NCBI RefSeq assembly: GCF_033568475.1
Contig: NC_133122.1
Span: 148,070,861-148,134,860 of the forward strand
Reading direction: 5' to 3'
DNA: 64,000 nt
DNA from: Henckelia pumila
Lineage: Eukaryota > Streptophyta > Magnoliopsida > Lamiales > Gesneriaceae
The notes below the pieces were generated by a model. That model ran no database searches. It had not been told where the DNA came from and was given only the letters and a program-made list of their open reading frames with translations. How positions within the stretch are numbered: position 1 is the stretch's first letter; every line of letters starts with the position of its first letter. Shown here in pieces: positions 1-10,206 of the stretch. The position numbers were made by a program, and so were the translations under genes.

Positions 1-1
1 A

Positions 2-448
2 GGTAGTCAGGTTTTGGGTATTATTCCTACAGCTTTAGCTAAAAGAAATATTACAGGTGTTACGGTTGGGGAAGAGTTGAAAGTTTCATCAATGTACGAG
101 AGAATAACTAAAATGATAGATAATTCTGATGCTTTTATTGCCTTACCAGGTGGTTTTGGTACTTTAGAAGAAATTTTTCATGTTGTTTCTTGGGCACAAC
201 TTAATATTCATAATAAACATGTTGGCTTGTTGAATATCAATAACTATTATGATGGTTTGTTGACTTTTCTTGATGTAGCTGTGGAACAAAATTTCATTTC
301 AGAAAATTCACGAAGGATGCTCATCTCTGCTTCGAATGACGACCAATTAATTGATGATCTCCAAGCTTTTGTTCATCAACCTGATTTGGCTATAACAAAT
401 ATCAATTGGTCTCAACCAACCAGTAAGAAAAGGAAACTGGATCATTGA
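2..448 (+). CDS. LOG: LOG-family cytokinin riboside 5'-monophosphate phosphoribohydrolase, 3' part
   Basis: The open frame runs in from the left edge of the window, so the first visible codons (GSQVLGIIP) are internal and the N-terminal part of the Rossmann fold is missing. The family motif PGGFGTLEE is intact, and the arginine of the MHxRK-like segment is kept (MYERITKM). Known LOG enzymes release active cytokinin bases from nucleoside 5'-monophosphates in the cytosol; that role is inferred from family membership. After the usual core (WAQLNIH, VGLLNINNYYD) the protein ends in a basic tail, SKKRKLDH. The visible 148 codons contain no intron, although most plant LOG genes that I know carry introns in this stretch. 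It could therefore be a retrocopy or an intron-poor lineage member. No inactivating change is visible. The next 600 bp hold no gene. Confidence 0.85.
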   Translation, partial: GSQVLGIIPTALAKRNITGVTVGEELKVSSMYERITKMIDNSDAFIALPGGFGTLEEIFHVVSWAQLNIHNKHVGLLNINNYYDGLLTFLDVAVEQNFISENSRRMLISASNDDQLIDDLQAFVHQPDLAITNINWSQPTSKKRKLDH

Positions 449-1070
449 TTCAACATCTCACGAAATGGTTTGTGTTTGTTCCTCATCTTCAATAAATTCC
501 AGGTGATATCTCTTTCATCATGTACTCTTTATTTTTCTTTAAAAAAAACTAAAAACAATGTCATATTCAGGTTTGGGGGAGGGTTTATCTAAAAAAAAAT
601 AATTAAAATTTTAAAAATAAATAAAAATATTTCTTTAATAATATTTATTTTTCATTTTTCAATGGCAGAGTAAGTGACACGCATTAGTTTTTATTTATCA
701 TATTATCACAATAGATTAGATTTTAATATTCTGTATATATTTAAATTGCAAATAACTAAGAAAATGAAGTCTTTTTGTATATATGTTTGTTTACACTTCT
801 TTTTATCAATTTAATAAAAATATATAATTGATGGGATATAAGTTATAAATAATATATAATTGTGTGTTTTCAAATAACATATTTTCTAAAACTTTTATGA
901 TTATATAGTTAAAGTGATATTGATTGAATGAATAATAACATGTATAATTGAAGGAATTAATTTGTAAAAGTGCAATATATACTCACATAAATTTTGTGAG
1001 TGAGAGGTGAGAATTGAGAAAATAACTTATAAGCTTTTATTGATTATTAAGAAATGGTTGATTACTATAT
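449..1070. other. AT-rich intergenic sequence
   Basis: This is the 3' flank of the LOG-like gene, with A-runs and T-runs. I see no coding, RNA or repeat structure that I can support. Confidence 0.6.
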
Positions 1071-1383
1071 TAAACCCATTTTGAAAAAAAAAACAAAAAA
1101 AAAAAAATTGTGCATATAAAAATTGGCTGCAAAGTTGTTTGAAGTTTGATTGTAATGATGTAAAGTATTAATATCACTACTATAATTCTCATGGTAATTT
1201 TTTCATAGATTTACCTCATAAATAAATAAACTTTGAAAATAGAAAAAATAAAATGTTACATATTCAAAGTTTATTGTGGTTATTTGGTTTTGTAAAAACA
1301 ACTTTGCAGCCAAGTGCAAAAATAAAAAAGAGAAAAAAAACATTTTGAAAAAAAAAAACAAAAAAAAAAACAAAATGGGTTTA
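1071..1383. mobile_element. Inverted-repeat element, MITE or foldback candidate
   Basis: The outer ends are a 13-bp inverted repeat, TAAACCCATTTTG at 1071-1083 and its complement at 1371-1383. Inside lies a perfect 18-bp inverted pair, TTGGCTGCAAAGTTGTTT at 1123-1140 and its complement at about 1297-1314. Both arms also carry A-rich tracts. No clean target duplication is visible, so the superfamily is open. A 60-codon lysine-rich frame inside is low-complexity and is not called a gene. Confidence 0.45.
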
Positions 1384-2040
1384 TTCTTTGTAAATTATCC
1401 TATCTTATTTTCAATATTAGGTTATTTGATTGTTTGTTTTACTAGCCATTTTCAATGAGTGTATAATTTTATTCCAACTCCATGAGTGAAAAACAGCTAT
1501 ATATGAAATATTATAACCCGAGAGAATATGGAGTTGAGACTTTTACATTAATATTTCTGATGTTATACATGTTATAAAAATGATTTCTATTATCATTTTT
1601 ATTATATTTTTCTCAAAGTTTTTAGAAAATATTTATATAAAAAAATAATATATATTTAATATTTTGATATTGTGTGAAATATATATGTATAACCCATCCA
1701 ATTATATATTAATATATTAGTTGATAACAAAATTTATAAATAAACATATGATCTCCTTACAAGTGTGTTTCAAAATGTTAAAGTATGCAAATTTGAATAT
1801 ATATATTAAGGAATAAAAATCTAACTTGTGATTTTATGATATTTTATGATATTTTATTACTAAGAAACTAGTAATTAGCCGGTTTGGGGGTGTGATGAAA
1901 CTTAAAATTTGTAATTATTTATATGTTAAAAAGTGTGTTTTAAAATTAAAGTTTCATTAAAATTATGAATTTGTATTATTTTAGTGTTATGTGTTTATAT
2001 TTAAATATTTTACTAAAAATGTTGTATTTTATGTTTTACG
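1384..2040. other. AT-rich intergenic sequence
   Basis: No gene or recognisable element was seen. The sequence is AT-rich with scattered short TA runs. Confidence 0.55.
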
Positions 2041-2967
2041 CAGGTTTGGTAAAAATAATATTACTCAAGCTACAAAGGTCATATTGGAGTAATCTCAAAT
2101 TCTGTAGAATCACAAAAAAGGCATCTTCAACTTTGTAGAAGACAAGAAATTCCAAAAACCTCATTAATATGATCAAAATAATCAAACATCAAAATGGAGA
2201 TAGATTTAATTTTACTATGACCAGCTTGTAGTAAAAATATCATAACTATTTCACCTTTTACCCAAAAGAGGTGAATTATATGTCCAACCATATCTAAACA
2301 AAATATTCTACGTGTAATATGTTGAATGGAAAGGCTGAATCGGTGGTCTAAGACATCAAACATGTCAATTAAAGTTGGGTCATGGTATTGACATTCAAGG
2401 AGACAAGCACCCACCAACTTTACTATTCCACATTTAATGAGCCTTGAACTCTTGCTCTCATTTGGCCTATAAATAGATGTGTTGTATAAGCTTTGTAGTG
2501 TGCAAAAGTGTAGAGAAATTCCTCATTTGTAAAATAAATATTGTGTGTGCAAGAATAAGAGTTTGAGTGTGCATATTTCTTCAAGTTTAAGTATGAAATT
2601 TCTTTTATTCTTACTCTTGAGTCTTATGTTCATGGCAAGCTAAATCCTTTTATGTCAAGGTGAAAAGGTTTCATTGTTGGTCAAGTAAGATTGTTTATAT
2701 TTTGTATATTCTTTCCTTTTCTATTTTTATTTTTACTAATTGATCTTTATTTGTAGGTATAATTTGGATGATTTATTGTTATCTATTTACATCAAATTTT
2801 TGGTACCTTGAATGTGGTTACCTTGATTTGTTGTCTAATATGATACAATAAATACTACAATAATTATATACTATAAATATATGTATCAATTTATAATAAA
2901 GTCATATATATTATTTAGACAATAGCGTGGCTCTGCAGTTGTTCTAAATAATATATTGTGATTTGAT

Positions 2968-3100
2968 CTAACATTTACTTTTCCGCAACTAACATTTACT
3001 TTCTTGCATCTAACATTTATTTTTCCGCAACTAACATTTATTTTCTCGCATCTAACATTTATTTTTCCGCAACTAACATTTACTTTTCCGCATCTAACAT
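2968..3100. repeat. Minisatellite of about 20 bp
   Basis: About seven copies of a unit like CTAACATTTACTTTTCCGCA are present, alternating between GCAA and GCAT ends so that a roughly 41-bp higher-order period also shows. A 73-codon minus-strand frame here (repeated VNVSCGKIN) is only the translation of the repeat. Confidence 0.85.
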
Positions 3101-3244
3101 AAAACAAAAGTCATATATTTTATTTAGACGATAGCGTGGCTCTGCCGGTTATTCTAAATGAAATATGGTGATTTGATCTAACATTTAATTTTATGTCAAT
3201 TTATATTTATGCACTTATATATATATTATGGGTATCATATATTA

Positions 3245-3434
3245 ATTATCGGTTAATCTGATATTAATATAGCGGGAACTATATTATATGATATATTTGT
3301 TTAAATATTTAATTGTTCTTTTATGTTTATATTTATGCATCTATATATATTAAATATCGGTTAATCTGATATTAATATAGTGGGAACTATATTATATGAT
3401 ATATTTGTTTAAATATTTCATTGTTCTTTTATCT
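3245..3434. repeat. Tandem pair, period about 108 bp
   Basis: The segment beginning GGTTAATCTGATATTAATAT at about 3250 recurs at about 3359 with very few differences, including the following GGGAACTATATTATATG. This is a recent local duplication inside the retroelement-like block. Confidence 0.85.
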
Positions 3435-3676
3435 TTATTTTTATTTTAGTTTCTTTTATTTATTTTTGTTAAGCAATCTTAAATAAGCCAACAATGAACC
3501 TTTGAAGTCTTGACAATTTTATAATTTGTGTATTTGAAGTTTTATATATATATTTTTCTATCTATAATATATCATTGCTAAAATTAAATTTACAGCATCC
3601 TCTCCGTGGATCGGTCTCGTACTTACGAGTATATTACTTGTAGACAACCTACACTTGGGTGAATTAAAATTTAAAT

Positions 3677-5276
3677 TGTAGCAAACACCATAATCTCTGA
3701 GTTGCTGTTGAATCTAGAGCAATTGTACACAACAACTTCCTGCGGCTAAGTATTCTGATTCAGCTGTAGATGTAGCAATAGAAGTTTGTTTCTTACTAAA
3801 CCAAGAAATAAGCATGTCTCCAAGAAATTTACAAGTCCCACTTGTGCTTTTACGATCAATTCTGCAACCTGCATAATCTGCATCTGAATAACCAATAAGA
3901 TTAAAACTTGATTCCTTTGGATACCATAATCCAATATTCTGAGTTCCTTTAAGATATTTTAGAATCCTTTTGGCAGCAATGTAGTGAGATTGCTTTGGAT
4001 CGAAATGAAATCTTGCACACGGACCGACAGAGAACATAATATCCGGTCTGCCTGCTGTCAGATAAAGTAAGGAACGTATAAGTCCCCTGAATAGAGTTTG
4101 ATCTACTGAAGGTCCAGCTTCATCTTTATCCAATTTGATTGAAGCACTCATTGGAGTACTAGCAGCAGAACAATTCTCCATTCCAAATGTTTTTAGAAGT
4201 TCCTTTGTGTATTTAGCTTGATTTATGAATATTCCTTTATCCATCTGTCTGACTTGTAATCCTAGGACGAATGTCAATTCTCCCATCATACTCATCTCGA
4301 ATTTGTCTTGCATCATCTTAGAAAATTTCTTGCATAATTTGGGGTTAGATGACCCAAATATGATATCATCAACATATATTTGAACTAATAAAGTATGATC
4401 ACCTTTGACAAATTTAAAAAGAGTTTTATCTACAGAACCAATAGTAAATCCATGATCATTAAGAAAGAGTGAGAGAGTATCATATCAAGCTCATGGAGCT
4501 TGTTTCAACCCATAAAGAGCTTTATCCAGTTTGAACACATGATCTGGATAGGTTTGACTTTCGAATCCTGGGGGTTATTCAACAAACACTTCTTCTTGGA
4601 GAAGACCATTGAGAAATGCACTTTTAACATCCATCTGGAATACCTTAAAGTCCTTGAAAGCAGCATAAGCAAGAAATATTCTAATAGCTTCAAGTCTAGC
4701 TACAGGAGCAAAGATTTCATCAAAATCAATACCTTCTTCTTGTCTGTAACCCTGTGCTACTAAGCGAGCCTTATTTCTTACTACAGTACCACTTTCATTG
4801 AGTTTATTTTTTAAACACCCATCTAGTTCCTATTATAGATTTATCTAAGGGCTTAGGAACTAAATGCCAGACATAGTTTCTTTCAAATTGGTTCAGTTCA
4901 TCTTGCATAGCTTCTATCCAGTTACTGTCAAGAAGAGCTTCTTCTATTTTCTTAGGTTCTATATGAGAAATAAAAGTAGCATGCATGAATTCATTAATCA
5001 TCTGACCTCTGGTTCTAAAAGGTGTAGATGGATTACCTATTACCAAATTTGGTGGATGATTCTTGGACCATCTGTAAAATCCGCCAAGGTGATCTGTGTA
5101 TCCTTGTTGATCTTGATCATCATGAAGTTCAACATGATCTCTGTTTGTTGGGATCTCATTATCAACTGGTGGTTCTTATGGTCTTTGTTCTTCAACCTGA
5201 TCTGGATTACATTGAATTTCTCTATTCTGTATGATTTGGGTCTCTTCTTCATCATCTGTGTCAAGCTTTGAATATT
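3677..5276 (-). pseudogene. Copia reverse transcriptase and RNase H, truncated
   Basis: Motifs in order are [58 protein letters not shown], the YVDD catalytic box (about 4345-4380), and RNase H with GYSDADYAGC, RKSTSGTC and TAESEYLA. An extra A in a homopolymer at 4807-4812 shifts the frame. Stops lie at 4575-4577 (expected Gln), 4491-4493 (expected Arg), 4485-4487 (expected Trp) and 3714-3716 (expected Trp). Similarity ends after RDYGVCYN at about 3676. The stretch 5047-5276 is the weakly conserved spacer to integrase. Confidence 0.92.
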
Positions 5277-5996
5277 TTATTCTATTACTAAGATCATTAA
5301 TCTTGGAGATTCATTGGTGACAGATGTTTCATCAAAAACAATGTGAACTGATTCTTCAACTGTTAGAGATTTAGTATTAAACGCTCTATAAGCTTTACTA
5401 ACAGATGAGTAACCAAGAAATAAACCAGCATCTGATCTGACATCGAGTGCAGTCAGATGAGTCTTACCATTGTTGTTTATGAAATATTTACAGCCAAACA
5501 CTTTGAAATATGATATCACTAGAACTTTACCATACCAGATATCATAAGGTGCTATTTCGACTTTCTTATTAATCATTGATCTTTTTTGAGTGTAACAAGC
5601 TGTGTTTACAGCTTCTGCCCAAAAATTTTGTGAAATACCTGAATCAGCAATCATTGTTCTAGCAGCTTCCTTTAGAGTTCTATTCCTCCTTTCTGCAACA
5701 CCATTTTGTTGTGGCGTTCTAGCTGCGGAATACTCATGCTTGGTTCCATGATTTTCAAGATAAGTAGACAGAGTTTGATTTGTAAACTCAGTTCCTCTGT
5801 CACTTCTAATTTTATCAATCGATTGAGATTTCTCATTTTGAAGTCTTAAAAGAAGTTTAATCAATTGGGTGGCAGTTTGATCTTTGGATTTTAAAAATAT
5901 AACCCAAGTAAATCTCGAGAAATCATCAACAATTACTAGGGTGTACTTCATTCCCCCTAAGCTCGTTACTGGTATAGGACCAAAAAGATCCATGTG
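5277..5996 (-). pseudogene. Copia integrase catalytic core
   Basis: The DDE residues are visible in order: IVDDFSRFTW, IRSDRGTEFTN and TPQQNGVAERRNRTL. The C-terminal copia signature KVFGCKYFIN and LFLGYS follows. An in-frame TAG lies one codon before HMDLFGP, at 5997-5999, so the domain is cut from its N-terminal zinc region by a stop as well as by the frameshift upstream. The catalytic residues themselves are intact. Confidence 0.92.
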
Positions 5997-6039
5997 CTAT
6001 AGTTCTAAGCTTTTGGAAGAAGATTTACATCCTTTGTTT

Positions 6040-6291
6040 TTAAAAAGTTGATCTCATCTGCTTACCCAGTTGGCAGGAAGAACACACCTTATCTTTTGAA
6101 AACTCGATTTTAGGCAGCCCTGTAACCAATTCATGTTTACTCAGATTTGCTAACGCTTTGAAGTTCAAGTGATTAAGTCTCTTGTGCCATAACCAATTTT
6201 GGTTCATCTTTGTTGCTACCAGACAGACCGAAGTAAGTGGTTGATCCGACCAATTTACTTTATAAGTATTTCCACTTCTTTCACCTGTCAT
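6040..6291 (-). pseudogene. Copia GAG-pre-integrase, zinc-binding domain
   Basis: It contains WHKRLNHLNFKAL and CSSCQLGKQ, giving the HHCC zinc site at the integrase N-terminus. A one-base insertion in a T-run just after MRSTF ends the frame at about 6040. Confidence 0.9.
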
Positions 6292-6296
6292 AATGG

Positions 6297-6659
6297 TTAT
6301 CCAGATTTATCTTTTACAATGCAAGTGTGCTTTTGGAATTCTACACAGTAGTCATAGTCACACAATTGACTAATACTAATCAGATTATATTTCAAATTCT
6401 CTACAAGTAATACATTTTTAATGCGAATATTTCCATGGATAAGCTTACCTTTACCCATGGTTGTACTTTTAGAGTTATCTCCGAAAGTAATCTTAGGTCC
6501 TGATCCTGGAATGTAGTCAGATAACATTCTTCTATCTCCTGTCACATGCCTTGAGCATCCACTATCCAAGTACCAGACTGCTTGCTTAATGAGTTCGTTT
6601 TTGTTTACCTGCAAAAATAAAGTAAAATAACTTTGGTCCCCATTCCTACTTGGGTCCAC
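6297..6659 (-). pseudogene. Copia aspartic protease segment
   Basis: VWYLDSGCSRHVTGD carries the DSG catalytic motif of retroviral-type aspartic proteases and is followed by ITFGDNSKSTTMGKGK and NLISISQLCD, both usual in plant copia. The frame ends at TAA next to 6297 and resumes one base out of phase in the following segment, so the original polyprotein is frameshifted here. Confidence 0.9.
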
Positions 6660-6699
6660 GCTAGATTAATCCCTTTGGAATCCATACTTGTATTATCCT

Positions 6700-8617
6700 T
6701 ACAGACTTTTCATGATGTTGTCCTTTGGAAATAACATATTTATCTGATGACCTTTGTGCATTGTGCTGTGTATGCCAAGTTTAGTGATCATATCGATTGT
6801 TCCTGTTTGACTTCCAATACTTTCTATAAGAGTTATTAGAATGTGGTTTATGTTGAGTTGATGAAGTTCTTTGCCTTTCAAGACAATATCCAGACCAATT
6901 TGATCTGGGTTTAGTCCATCGAGACTTAGATTTGTCTGGCTCAACATATCCCAGCCCTCTATGTAAGAGTTTACTCAGTTGAGGTATTGAATATGTCATA
7001 GGAATCTCTGATTCATATATCGTGCTGGATCTCACAAACTTCATGTATTTAAAGTTGTTATTTTCCAGGCAAGATTGATTAGTTGAGATAGATGAACTTC
7101 CTTCATTCATGATGTAGCCTAAGCGAGATTTATCTCCAGCTTGCTTTTGCATTCCAGTAAGTTTATCTAAGGATATCGATGCTTTATTCCAAGAGTTTAC
7201 TAGATCTGTTAATCTCTGATTTTCAGATAAAGTTTCTTGAAGCCTACTTCTCATATCATTGTCATTAACAAACTTATCTGAGCTTTTAGACTATCTGATC
7301 CAGTGTACTCATCTGAGTTACTTTGATCTGACTTATCTGTTGAGCTATTTCCATTTGTTCTTACTTCATCAAACTTATGAGATAGCATATGATATTCATT
7401 AACCATCTCATTTAATGCATTAATAAGATCTTCCTTACTAAATTCATCAGAAGTAAAGTCAAGTACCTCTCCATCATCTGGAATATCAGCGTCATTAGCC
7501 ATAAGACATTTGACAGCTTCATCTTCACTTTTACTTAACGATGTTTCTGATTCGGATGAAGTGGAGTCCGATTCAGCCCATTTGTTGTTGCTTTCATCTG
7601 CTAATAGGGCCTTTTGTTCTTTCTTCCTGCTGAATCTCTTCCTTTCTTCTCTTGAATTCTTCTTGTATGATGTTCTTTTCTCATCCTTCTTAGGTTTGGT
7701 ATAGTCGGCTATGAAGTGTCCTTCTTTCCACAATTGTAACAAGTTCGATTTTCTTCAGCTGGTTCTTTTGGTTTGAAGTTTGATCTGTTTTCTCTTTGGA
7801 AATTATTGTGATTCTTCCTCATGAATCTTCTAAACTTCTTAACAAATAATGACATTGCATCACCACTGATTTGTTCTGCGGTTTTGGTTGCTGGGATTTC
7901 ATATGTTGCAGTGAGAGCTTTAGTAACTTTTGATATTGATGTGTCTTCCTCAGTTCAAACTCCCAGCTCGAATTCATATGCCTTGAGATCTGCAAATAAA
8001 TCATGTAGTTCGATCTTATTGAGATCTTTGGATTCTCTCATAGCTACTGTCTTCACATCCCATTCACGTGGTAGAGCCCTCATAACTTTGAGTGCTACTT
8101 CATGGTTGCTGTAACTTTTTCCAAGTGAATTTAGCTCGATCATAATGTTGCTGAATCTTTCATCAAATTCATTCATTGTTTCTCCTGGTTTCATCTTTAT
8201 GTTGTCAAAATTTTGAATGGCCACCATGAGTTTGTTTTCCTTTGTTTGATCGTTTCCTTCACATAGTTGGGTGAGCTTCTCCCGTATTTCTTTGGCAGTA
8301 GTGCAGCTTTTGATCTTGCTAAACATGTTCTTGTCCAGAGTTTTGTATAGTTTGTATCTGGCTACATTGTCCAGATTGGCTTTCCGCTTGTCTTCAGAAG
8401 TCCATTCAGCTTGATGCTTTTCTATCATATGTGGAGCACCTTCAGTAATAGCAACAACAGTGTTAAATTTCATAATCTTCATTGGTCCATCTATTACTAC
8501 GAACCACATGTCATCATCCAGTGCTGATAGATGTGCATGCATACGAATTTTCCAGTCATCATATTCTTTTGAGAACATATGAATTTTACTGAACGATGTC
8601 ATAGCTAAGGATGCCAT
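6700..8617 (-). pseudogene. Copia gag (capsid and zinc knuckle), broken
   Basis: The frame opens at 8617 (MASLAMTSFSKIHMFSKEY) and shows the plant copia gag N-domain, with YDDWKIRMHAHLSALD near residue 20. A TGA at 7955-7957 interrupts it; reading continues in the same frame on the other side, so this is a CGA-to-TGA type stop. The CCHC knuckle follows at about 7710-7740: CYNCGK is readable, then one base is missing, and the last knuckle cysteine is tyrosine (ADYTKP). The acidic, serine-rich spacer down to about 6700 is readable in pieces. It would have encoded the particle shell and RNA-binding region; no functional product is expected. Confidence 0.88.
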
Positions 8618-8653
8618 AGTTTAAGAGACAATTCAGGGGATAAGCAAGAACCT

Positions 8654-8664
8654 CTCTGATACCA
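8654..8664 (-). other. Primer-binding site for initiator tRNA-Met
   Basis: The minus strand reads TGGTATCAGAG, the standard match to the 3' end of initiator methionine tRNA used to prime plant copia elements. It lies 2 bp inside the LTR edge and 37 bp before the gag start codon. Confidence 0.92.
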
Positions 8665-8666
8665 CT

Positions 8667-9760
8667 TGTTAGGATCGAAAATACGTGTAGAGGGGGGGTG
8701 AATACACTATTTTGAAAGTTAAAGTTTCTTCGATCTGATTTGTGAAAATCAGACATAAGTTTTGTTGCTTAAAACTTTAATCTGCTCGAAAGATCTGAAA
8801 TTATCAGGCAGAAGAAATCTTCCTCGCAGATTGAATACTTGTAAGGCTAAGACAGATAGAATAATTTAAGTGCAGTAAGTAAAGAGATAGAGTTGTTTCT
8901 GGATGTTCGAAGATGAATTCTCATACGTCACCCCTTCTTCTGTTTCCAGAAGGATTCCACTAGAAGACTTTGATTTATACAAGGCTTTGTACAAATCCAA
9001 TCCAATCAATCCTTTGAGAGGAACTCCTAGCAATATTTTCTCTCGAAGCAGAACAAACTCTCTTCTTTGAGTTACACAATGAAGCTACAAAATGTGCTTC
9101 GGTGATTTGATCTGGATAGCTGTGAATGGCTTTGATCTGGATCGATTTTGTATGTGCTTTCTTTAGACTTGATCGATCTTTAAAATATTCTCTAACTCAG
9201 AATGTCGAGATTTTGATATGATGTTATGGGTATCTGAGTTATGCTGAGTGGAGGCTTTTCAATTTGAATGAACTTCGATTTTGATAGCTTGTGTTTTTCA
9301 CTCTTGGTCTCATGTTTGAATCTTTGAAATGCTCGAGTATTTATAATCTTCAAAAGTAGTCAGTGAGCCGCCAACAATTTCTGATAATGAGCCACCAAGA
9401 TATCTTATTAAATAGCACACAAATCTTGACTTTGATGGAGGCAGATCAACGTTCAAAATATCATTAAATGATTTTGTCTTTTTCTTCAACAACCTCAGCA
9501 ACGGTTACTTAGAAGTGAGACTTTGATCTGGTTGATAGCTACTTGATCTGTCTTGGATCGATCTGTATAATCCGTTGAAAGTCTTCTTGGTTCATCCGAA
9601 TATCGGACACTTGATCTGATAGTTTATACTTCGATTGGTTTATCCGGATATCGGGCATTTGATCTGGCAGTTTATATCCATACTTAGATCTTTAATTATT
9701 TTATTACTTGGTTTTGTTTTGACTTGTTATCACCGAAACTTTGGAGTTTGATCTACAACA
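8667..9760 (-). repeat. 5' LTR of the copia element, 1094 bp
   Basis: It starts TGTTAGGATC and ends CTACAACA on the plus strand, giving the canonical TG...CA ends with a TGTT/AACA inverted tip. It lies 2 bp from the primer-binding site. The LTR is rich in GATCTG, and 9586-9690 contains an approximately 50-bp near-duplicate (TTGGTTCATCCGAATATCGG against TTGGTTTATCCGGATATCGG). No matching second LTR exists below 3.7 kb. Confidence 0.85.
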
Positions 9761-9785
9761 TTGTATTACATATATCTATTATATC

Positions 9786-9824
<39 letters not shown>

Positions 9825-10128
9825 ATATATAAATATGTGAGTTGAATTGTAATTTTACTTATATGTCCTTATCTCATTAATGTCTCAATTTAATGTTTTC
9901 TTTGTTTTATTATTAGTATAATTTATTATAATATACTGATAATCTATTAAATATCTATTACATGTATAAATATGTGAGTTGAATTGTAAATTTACTCATA
10001 TGTCTTTCGTTCATTAATGCTTTCAATTTAATGTGTTCTTTGTTTTATTATTATTATAATTATAATGATAATTAATGCGCTCTTTGTTTTGTTATTATTA
10101 TAATTATAACGATATTGTATTAAATATT

Positions 10129-10206
<78 letters not shown>

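Larger units (their letters stand above)
2041..3676 (+). mobile_element. Retroelement-derived LTR or leader-like block
   Basis: A plant TATA box (CTATAAATAG, about 2469) is followed only about 65 bp later by AATAAA (about 2533). This spacing is typical of LTR or pararetroviral promoters, where the transcript start and poly(A) signal lie close together, and is unusual for a cellular gene. Downstream are two copies of an 80-bp segment (TAGCGTGGCTCTGC), a 20-bp minisatellite and a 108-bp tandem pair. No protein motif is present. The block abuts the broken end of the copia element at about 3676, so one has truncated the other or both were joined by deletion. The class is uncertain. Confidence 0.4.
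3677..9760 (-). mobile_element. Ty1/copia retrotransposon, decayed, lacking its 3' LTR
   Basis: On the minus strand the element reads LTR (9760-8667), primer-binding site, gag, protease, integrase, reverse transcriptase and RNase H. Integrase precedes reverse transcriptase, which defines the copia order. The coding part is broken by several stops and frameshifts. The sequence stops inside RNase H at about 3676, where the downstream CDN motif, the polypurine tract and the second LTR should follow. This is a dead fragment of a once complete element. Confidence 0.93.

Noticed and set aside
1123-1314. microRNA precursor
   Set aside because: The 18-bp stem is perfect but the arms are about 155 bp apart with no continued pairing, and outer inverted ends point to a transposable element.
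2968-3100. Regular short repeats as a CRISPR-like array
   Set aside because: Units are contiguous with no unique spacers, and this is plant nuclear DNA.
2886-3107. Cysteine-patterned repeat protein (CGKVNVSCGKIN)
   Set aside because: The regular cysteines only reflect a 20-bp DNA minisatellite; there is no start context or family match.
4500-5271. Plus-strand frames of 68-135 codons
   Set aside because: They are antisense to the copia reverse transcriptase and the spacer to integrase.
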